Positions 5,287 to 10,154 of a stretch of 10,154 nt of DNA are shown piece by piece; position 1 is the stretch's first letter, and every line of letters begins with the position of its first letter. The notes beneath the pieces were generated by a model. It did no database searches and was not told the origin of the DNA. It saw nothing but the letters and a program-made list of their open reading frames with translations. The DNA is from Candidatus Bandiella numerosa (GTDB lineage: Bacteria; Pseudomonadota; Alphaproteobacteria; Rickettsiales; Midichloriaceae), in assembly GCF_021811875.1 (NCBI RefSeq), contig NZ_JAJBJD010000016.1:1-10154 (forward strand), written 5' to 3'. A program made the translations under genes and the position numbers.

Positions 5287-7446
5287 ATGGAAAACTCTAA
5301 AGGGGATTATTTATCAGGATTAAATGAGAATCAGTTAGAGGCCGTCTCACATATAAATGGCCCGTTACTAATTTTAGCTGGAGCAGGAACTGGCAAAACA
5401 AAAGTTTTAACCTCAAGAATCATACATATTTTAAATAATAATATTGCATTTCCATCGCAAATCCTTGCTGTTACATTCACCAACAAAGCGGCTAATGAAA
5501 TGAAGCAAAGAGTTGATAAATTTTTAAAAAATGTAACTGGCTCGATGAATATAGGCACTTTTCATTCTATCGCAGCGAAAATTTTAAGGCGTCATGCAGA
5601 ATTATTAGGTTACACTAGTGATTTCACTATCATAAATCAAGACGACCAATTAAGGGTAACTAAGCAATTGATTAAGGATTATAACCTTGATGAAAAAAGC
5701 GTTTCTCCAAAGGTTTTGCTTTATTATATTAATAGGTTTAAAGATAGGGCAATAATTCCTGAAAATGTAGCAGCCAATGAGGCTGAGCACTTTGCTTTAG
5801 GTAAGTTAAGTAAATTATACACTGAATATCAAAGTAGGTTAAAAAATTTTAATGCTATGGATTTTGGAGATCTACTTTTGAATAACATTCAGCTTTTTAA
5901 TAATAATTTAGATATATGTTTATATTACCAAAGTAAATTTAAATATATATTAGTTGATGAATATCAAGATACTAATATTGCGCAATATTTATGGCTGAGA
6001 ACCTTATCTCAAAATAATAATAACATTTGCTGCGTTGGGGATGATGATCAATCTATATATGCATGGAGAGGGGCGGAAATTACAAATATTTTGAGATTTG
6101 ACAAAGATTATCCTAATGCTAAGGTAGTGAGACTTGAAAAAAATTATCGTTCTACTCAGCATATTTTAAATTTAGCTAGTAAGTTAATTGCTAATAATGC
6201 AAATAGGCATTTTAAGAATTTATGGACTGATAGGACAGATGGGGATAAGGTTAAAGTCATAAATTATTATGATGATAAGGAGGAAGCGAGGGCTATTGCA
6301 GATGAAATCGATATGCTAGAAAGGCTAAAAAAAACAACGCTTTCTGAGATGGCTATTTTAGTGAGAGCAGGGTATCAAACAAGAAATTTTGAAGAGAGTT
6401 TGAATTTTTTGGGAGTTCCATATAGAATAGTGGGTAGCACCAAATTCTACGATAGATTGGAAATAAGAGATTGCATAGCCTATATAAGGCTTCTTGTTAA
6501 TAAAAATGATAACTTGGCATTTGAAAGAGTTGTCAACACCCCTAAAAGAGGTGTTGGAAATAGTACTCTTATGAGCGTTTTAAATGTTGCTAAAGAACAG
6601 AACATATCAATGTTTGATGCTATAAAAGGAATGATTAGTGAAAAAAAAATTAAGGGTAAAGCAATGGAATCGCTCAATCATTTTATTACCTTAATAGAGG
6701 AAAGTAATAATAACTTAAGAGTTGGTAACCATGCTGGTGTTGTTAAAGTTTTATTGAATAAAGCGGGCTATATTGATACGTGGAAAAATGATAATAAGCA
6801 TGAGTCTAGGGAGAGGATTGATAATATTAATGAATTGATTAATAGTCTAAGTGAATATGAAAATTTGCAAGAATTTTTGGAGTACATAAGCTTGATAAGT
6901 GATGCAGACAATGTTGCCGAAGATAACAGGGTGAACATTATGACAATTCATGCTGCTAAAGGTTTGGAATTTGATACAGTATTTTTGCCAGGCTGGGAAG
7001 AGAGTGTTTTCCCTAGCTCAAAATCAATAGAAGAAAAGAAGGAATTAGGGTTAGAAGAAGAAAGAAGATTGGCGTATGTGGCAATAACAAGAGCGAAAAG
7101 AAATCTCTCAATTTCGTATGCATGCTATAGAAGGATATATGGAGATTTTCAGGCCTCAGAGATATCAAGGTTCATTAATGAACTGCCAAAAGATAGTTAT
7201 CAACTGGTAAATAACTACTTTAATAGTTCATTAGCTTCAGCACAAAAAAATGTAACATCATTTAAGGATGTCAAAAAAGAAAACTACAAACCAGTAAAAA
7301 TAGAAAAATTTAGTATAGGAACTAAGGTTTCACATATCAAATTTGGTAGAGGAATTATTTTATCTGCTGAAGGAGATATAAAAGAAATATTTTTTGAAAA
7401 AGAGGGAGTGAAGAAGATAATGTCAGAATTTTTAAAATTAATTTAG
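5287..7446 (+). CDS. uvrD: ATP-dependent DNA helicase UvrD/PcrA (superfamily 1A)
   Basis: A 3'-to-5' helicase used in nucleotide excision repair, in mismatch repair where present, and in clearing RNA polymerase or recombinase filaments from DNA. The 719-residue protein has all SF1A motifs in order: Q motif LNENQLEAV (12-20), Walker A AGAGTGKT (31-38), Ia TFTNKAA (63-69), II DEYQDT (224-229), III GDDDQSIYAWRGA (251-263), IV LEKNYRS (283-289), V TIHAAKGLEFD (553-563) and VI RRLAYVAITRAK (593-604). A linker of low conservation (about 635-670) leads to the C-terminal Tudor-like module FSIGTKVSHIKFGRGII (675-691), which in UvrD/PcrA contacts RNA polymerase. The full module set separates it from Rep. 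The start ATG follows rmuC by 14 bases, with no Shine-Dalgarno. uppS begins eight bases after its stop. It is complete and intact. Confidence 0.97.
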   Translation: MENSKGDYLSGLNENQLEAVSHINGPLLILAGAGTGKTKVLTSRIIHILNNNIAFPSQILAVTFTNKAANEMKQRVDKFLKNVTGSMNIGTFHSIAAKILRRHAELLGYTSDFTIINQDDQLRVTKQLIKDYNLDEKSVSPKVLLYYINRFKDRAIIPENVAANEAEHFALGKLSKLYTEYQSRLKNFNAMDFGDLLLNNIQLFNNNLDICLYYQSKFKYILVDEYQDTNIAQYLWLRTLSQNNNNICCVGDDDQSIYAWRGAEITNILRFDKDYPNAKVVRLEKNYRSTQHILNLASKLIANNANRHFKNLWTDRTDGDKVKVINYYDDKEEARAIADEIDMLERLKKTTLSEMAILVRAGYQTRNFEESLNFLGVPYRIVGSTKFYDRLEIRDCIAYIRLLVNKNDNLAFERVVNTPKRGVGNSTLMSVLNVAKEQNISMFDAIKGMISEKKIKGKAMESLNHFITLIEESNNNLRVGNHAGVVKVLLNKAGYIDTWKNDNKHESRERIDNINELINSLSEYENLQEFLEYISLISDADNVAEDNRVNIMTIHAAKGLEFDTVFLPGWEESVFPSSKSIEEKKELGLEEERRLAYVAITRAKRNLSISYACYRRIYGDFQASEISRFINELPKDSYQLVNNYFNSSLASAQKNVTSFKDVKKENYKPVKIEKFSIGTKVSHIKFGRGIILSAEGDIKEIFFEKEGVKKIMSEFLKLI

Positions 7447-7454
7447 GTAATTTG

Positions 7455-8162
7455 ATGATTCAAAGCAATATTAATATGCCTCCACAGCACATAGCAATTA
7501 TTATGGATGGGAATGGTAGGTGGGCAAGAGAGAAAAATTTACCGAAGATTATAGGCTATCAAAAAGGTATTGAATCTGCTCAAAAAATAATAGAATACTC
7601 CAGGGATTTGGGTATTAAATATTTAACCCTATACGCTTTTTCCCTTGAGAATTGGCAAAGACCAAAAGATGAAGTTACAAAGCTGATGGATATGTTTAGA
7701 GATTATTTAAAAAATGATATCGAAAAATTAATTAAAAAGGGTATACGGATAATTTTTATTGGTGATAGATTAAAATTGGATGAAGATATTAGAGATTCTA
7801 TGAAACAAGTTGAAGATAAGTCTTTGCAAAATAGTTTTTGTGCAATTATTGCTGTGAGTTATGGGGCAAGGAATGAGATAACAAGTGCAATTTTAAAATT
7901 AGGAGAACAATATGGTAATGAATCTCTAAATCAAAATAATATTGAAGAATTATTTGAATCTGCTATAAATCCACATGGAATACCAAATCCTGATTTATTA
8001 ATTAGGACGAGCGGAGAAAAAAGACTTAGCAATTTTTTATTATGGCAAATTGCTTATACAGAGCTTTATTTCACGAATAAATATTGGCCAGATTTTGCTA
8101 AGCAAGATTTACTAGATGCCATAGAAGATTTTAATAAAAGAGAGAGGAAATATGGGAAGTAA
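7455..8162 (+). CDS. uppS: Undecaprenyl (polyprenyl) diphosphate synthase, cis-type
   Basis: It condenses farnesyl diphosphate with isopentenyl diphosphate units to make undecaprenyl diphosphate, the carrier lipid of peptidoglycan and surface polysaccharides, at the cytoplasmic membrane face. The 235-residue product shows the cis-prenyltransferase motifs: HIAIIMDGNGRWA (12-24, catalytic Asp18), TLYAFSLENWQRP (58-70), IRIIFIGDR (97-105), AVSYGARNEI (133-142), and then DLLIRTSGE and SNFLLWQIAYTELYF (180-206) with WPDF. One departure is visible: the helix motif usually GHKxG reads GYQKG (34-38), with Tyr35 in the place of a conserved His. A TTG at 7452 is in frame, but the ATG at 7455 is preferred, with AGG seven bases upstream. 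Its last 11 bases overlap cdsA. Its isoprenoid substrate pathway is represented by dxr two genes on. Confidence 0.96.
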   Translation: MIQSNINMPPQHIAIIMDGNGRWAREKNLPKIIGYQKGIESAQKIIEYSRDLGIKYLTLYAFSLENWQRPKDEVTKLMDMFRDYLKNDIEKLIKKGIRIIFIGDRLKLDEDIRDSMKQVEDKSLQNSFCAIIAVSYGARNEITSAILKLGEQYGNESLNQNNIEELFESAINPHGIPNPDLLIRTSGEKRLSNFLLWQIAYTELYFTNKYWPDFAKQDLLDAIEDFNKRERKYGK

Positions 8163-8868
8163 AATATTAGGAAATAACTTATTTAAAAGGGTTCTCACAG
8201 CTTTAGTGTTAATCCCAATTGTAGTATATATAGTAATTAAAGGTGGAATTTTTATTGATTTATTTTTAGGGTTAATATTTGTCATTGCAACTTATGAAGT
8301 GATTACGATTGTCAATAATGACAAAAATCTGTCCTTTCTAAACAAGCTGATTTGGATAATACCAATATTAATTTATATAGGACTATCTATTTATTGTATT
8401 AGGTGTGTTATTAATTCTAATTCAGGAATATCTCCTTTTTTTCTGATACTTACAATTTGGGTGTTTGATACAGCTGCTTATTTTGCAGGTTCCTTAATTG
8501 GAGGGGCAAAATTATGTCCTAAAATTAGTCCTAAAAAAACTTGGTCTGGTCTTTTTGGTGGAATTGTAATAACTTTCCTTTTTCCTATACCATTTTGTTT
8601 ATTTTATGAATTAATAAAAAATAAATTTACCTTAGATTTTTCTGAATGTGTAAATAGTGAGGGTATTGGTTATTTAATAGCATATGGTTTTGTCGGAATG
8701 TTTTCTGGTCTTATCGGGCAGATTGGAGATTTATTAGAATCCTGGTTTAAAAGAAGATTTGATGTAAAAGATAGTGGTAATATTTTGCCAGGGCATGGAG
8801 GTGTTTTAGATAGAATGGATAGTATATTTCTTTCAGCATTTTTTTGGTATATTTTAGCTTGCATGTAA
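8152..8868 (+). CDS. cdsA: Phosphatidate cytidylyltransferase (CDP-diglyceride synthase)
   Basis: An integral inner-membrane enzyme that converts phosphatidic acid and CTP to CDP-diacylglycerol, the precursor of all major bacterial phospholipids. The 238-residue protein has several hydrophobic segments (about 14-30, 33-55, 65-85, 95-115, 132-152, 172-192 and 224-237). The C-terminal family signature is complete over 197-223: S..KRR....KD.G...PGHGG..DR.D. The upstream block WVFDTAAYF (103-111) with SPKKTWSG (126-133) is also typical. It starts inside uppS with an 11-base overlap; AGAGAGG at 8141-8147 is a usable ribosome binding site. The stop overlaps the dxr start (TAATG), indicating translational coupling. 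It is shorter than the E. coli enzyme but within the range of alphaproteobacterial forms. Confidence 0.96.
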   Translation: MGSKILGNNLFKRVLTALVLIPIVVYIVIKGGIFIDLFLGLIFVIATYEVITIVNNDKNLSFLNKLIWIIPILIYIGLSIYCIRCVINSNSGISPFFLILTIWVFDTAAYFAGSLIGGAKLCPKISPKKTWSGLFGGIVITFLFPIPFCLFYELIKNKFTLDFSECVNSEGIGYLIAYGFVGMFSGLIGQIGDLLESWFKRRFDVKDSGNILPGHGGVLDRMDSIFLSAFFWYILACM

Positions 8869-10022
8869 TGAAAAAGAAAATTTGTATTTTAGGTTCGACT
8901 GGCAGTATTGGATGCAACACATTAAATTTAATATCACAGCATCAAGATAAATATGAGGTTGAAACTCTAACGGCAAATGAAAATGTTAAGAAGCTGGCTT
9001 TGCAGGCTATAGAATTTCGAGCAAAAAATGTTGTAATTTGCGATGATAGTAAATTCAAAGAGCTGAAGGAGTTACTAAGTGGTTATGATATAAAAATTTT
9101 CTCTGGCTATGATGAACTTGTCAATTTGGCAGGTCTAAAATATGACATCACAGTTGTTGGAATCAGTGGTATTATTGCATTAAAGCCAATCATGGAAGCA
9201 ATTGGCAATTCTAAAGTGCTTGGGCTTGCCAATAAGGAAAGCATAGTTTGCGCAGGAGATTTTATAACTAACAAAGCAAAAAACAGTATTACCAAAATAA
9301 TCCCCTTAGATTCAGAACATAATGCTATCTTTCAAGTATTTGAGGAAAAAAATAGGGATAATATAGAGAAAGTAATGCTAACTGCTTCTGGTGGTCCATT
9401 TCTTAACAAAAGCATTGATGAACTTAAAAATATAACTCCAAAAGAAGCAATTAGGCACCCTAAGTGGAAAATGGGGGACAAAATTTCTGTGGATTGTGCC
9501 AATATGGTTAATAAGGGTTTAGAAGTGATTGAAGCATGTAAACTTTTTAATTTAGATATTGATAAAGTAGATGCAATAATCCATCCAGAGTCAATCATTC
9601 ATGGAATGGTATATTATGCTGATGGTTCAGTTCTTTCTCAAATGGGATATCATGATATGAGAACACCGATTTCAACGGTGCTTGAATATCCAAAGAGAGT
9701 AAGATTTAACTATAATCATTTGGATTTTTCAAAAATTGGATCTTTAAATTTTAAGGAGATTAATCGGGAGCTATTTCCATTATTTTACCTAGCTAAGGAA
9801 GCATATAGATTTGGTAATTACGCGCTGATTGCATTTAATGTTTCAAATGAGGTTGCAGTTGAGGCATTTCTTAATAATAGAGTAAGTTTTTTAGGAATCG
9901 ATAAGGTAGTTAAGATAATTATGAATCAAACTGAACCAATCAATATATCAACCCTAGAAGATGTATTGAATTTTACTGATAAAATTGAAAAAGAAACAAA
10001 GACGGTTTTACAAAAATTGTAA
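8868..10022 (+). CDS. dxr: 1-deoxy-D-xylulose 5-phosphate reductoisomerase
   Basis: It catalyses the NADPH-dependent conversion of DXP to 2-C-methyl-D-erythritol 4-phosphate, the first committed step of the MEP isoprenoid pathway and the target of fosmidomycin. The 384-residue product has the NADPH loop GSTGSIG (9-15), ANKES (121-125), the metal-binding LDSEHNA (147-153, Asp148 and Glu150), SGGPF (174-178), the flexible-loop Trp200 in HPKWKMGDKIS, and NKGLEVIEA (215-223, with Glu219 as third metal ligand). It ends with the family's C-terminal helical domain. The ATG at 8868 overlaps the cdsA stop by one base and gives the canonical N-terminus MKKKICILGSTGSIG; an in-frame TTG-type start at 8844 would add an unnecessary eight residues. 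One variable site differs: the common G.PDMRTPI block reads GYHDMRTPI (260-268). In many proteobacteria rseP and bamA follow, but here the operon ends against a convergent gene. Confidence 0.97.
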   Translation: MKKKICILGSTGSIGCNTLNLISQHQDKYEVETLTANENVKKLALQAIEFRAKNVVICDDSKFKELKELLSGYDIKIFSGYDELVNLAGLKYDITVVGISGIIALKPIMEAIGNSKVLGLANKESIVCAGDFITNKAKNSITKIIPLDSEHNAIFQVFEEKNRDNIEKVMLTASGGPFLNKSIDELKNITPKEAIRHPKWKMGDKISVDCANMVNKGLEVIEACKLFNLDIDKVDAIIHPESIIHGMVYYADGSVLSQMGYHDMRTPISTVLEYPKRVRFNYNHLDFSKIGSLNFKEINRELFPLFYLAKEAYRFGNYALIAFNVSNEVAVEAFLNNRVSFLGIDKVVKIIMNQTEPINISTLEDVLNFTDKIEKETKTVLQKL

Positions 10023-10024
10023 CA

Positions 10025-10056
10025 TTAACGGAAGCATAAATATTAGATAGCGTTAA
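10025..10056. terminator. Weak dyad between convergent genes, possible shared terminator
   Basis: TTAACG (10025-10030) and CGTTAA (10051-10056) form a perfect 6-bp inverted repeat with a 20-base AT-rich loop, located between the dxr stop and the end of the convergent gene, whose stop codon it includes. The position fits a bidirectional transcription end point, but the stem is short and there is no adjacent U-run in either direction. Confidence 0.2.
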
Positions 10057-10154
10057 GCAACTTTTAGAATCAACTCATTGTCAATATTTGCTTCATAAAG
10101 ATTCCACTCATTAGAGGACATAGTCGCTTTAATCTGCAAAACATTGTGTGCATT
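10053..10154 (-). CDS. C-terminal end of a convergent gene, function unknown
   Basis: On the minus strand an open frame enters from the right edge and ends at TAA (10055-10053), giving the last 33 residues of a protein, including QIKATMSSNEWNLYEA and ending NELILKVA. The frame is open for its whole visible length while the other two minus frames are interrupted, and its composition (acidic, with W, Y and regular hydrophobic spacing) looks like real coding sequence. I do not recognise the family. It faces dxr tail to tail with 30 bases between the stops. Confidence 0.5.
   Translation of the reverse strand, partial: NAHNVLQIKATMSSNEWNLYEANIDNELILKVA

Noticed and set aside
6534..6556. CAACACC...GGTGTTG hairpin in uvrD
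   Set aside because: It encodes the conserved NTPKRGVG segment of the helicase, so protein constraint is the simpler explanation, and there is no termination signal.
9332..9598. Minus-strand open frame of 88 codons inside dxr
   Set aside because: It lies wholly antisense to conserved dxr catalytic motifs and has no ribosome binding site or recognisable domain.

Overview
The window is an AT-rich (roughly 70% A+T by eye), gene-dense bacterial segment. The best guess is an alphaproteobacterium of the Rickettsiales or a similar reduced, host-associated lineage. The reasons are the low G+C, the near absence of clear Shine-Dalgarno sequences, the IalB-type periplasmic protein (a mainly alphaproteobacterial family), a short Obg GTPase, and the uppS-cdsA-dxr order typical of proteobacteria. 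As far as I know the genus Rickettsia has lost the MEP pathway, so an intact dxr argues against that genus. The exact taxon is inference.

Layout. The left edge (1-48, minus) holds the first 16 codons of an unidentified gene with an unusually strong ribosome binding site. Then comes a 282-base intergenic stretch (49-330) containing a cluster of small hairpins. Next are obgE (331-1332, minus) and an IalB-like secreted protein gene (1339-1866, minus), which form a two-gene leftward unit. Its start codon lies only about 8 bases from the likely start of the rightward dacA-type carboxypeptidase gene, so each gene's promoter should lie inside the other's coding sequence. A convincing -35/-10 pair for dacA is visible inside the IalB-like gene.

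From about 1875 to 10022 all genes run rightward with gaps of 17 bases or less, or with overlaps: dacA, a Dam-type adenine methylase, a 31-codon ORF of unknown status, rmuC, uvrD/pcrA, uppS, cdsA and dxr. This looks like one long operon or a chain of read-through units. The right edge (10053-10154, minus) is the C-terminal end of an unidentified gene that converges on dxr.

Functionally the operon mixes cell envelope synthesis with DNA metabolism. UppS makes the C55 lipid carrier for peptidoglycan, CdsA makes CDP-diacylglycerol, Dxr makes the MEP precursor of the isoprenoids UppS uses, and the carboxypeptidase trims peptidoglycan stem peptides. RmuC, UvrD and Dam act on DNA. I see no tRNA, rRNA, insertion sequence or CRISPR array. 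Most of the window is ordinary housekeeping sequence. The points worth a second look are the Dam gene with its adjoining mini-ORF, the divergent overlapping promoter arrangement, a Shine-Dalgarno/anti-Shine-Dalgarno hairpin inside dacA, the hairpin cluster at the left, and a His-to-Tyr change in UppS.
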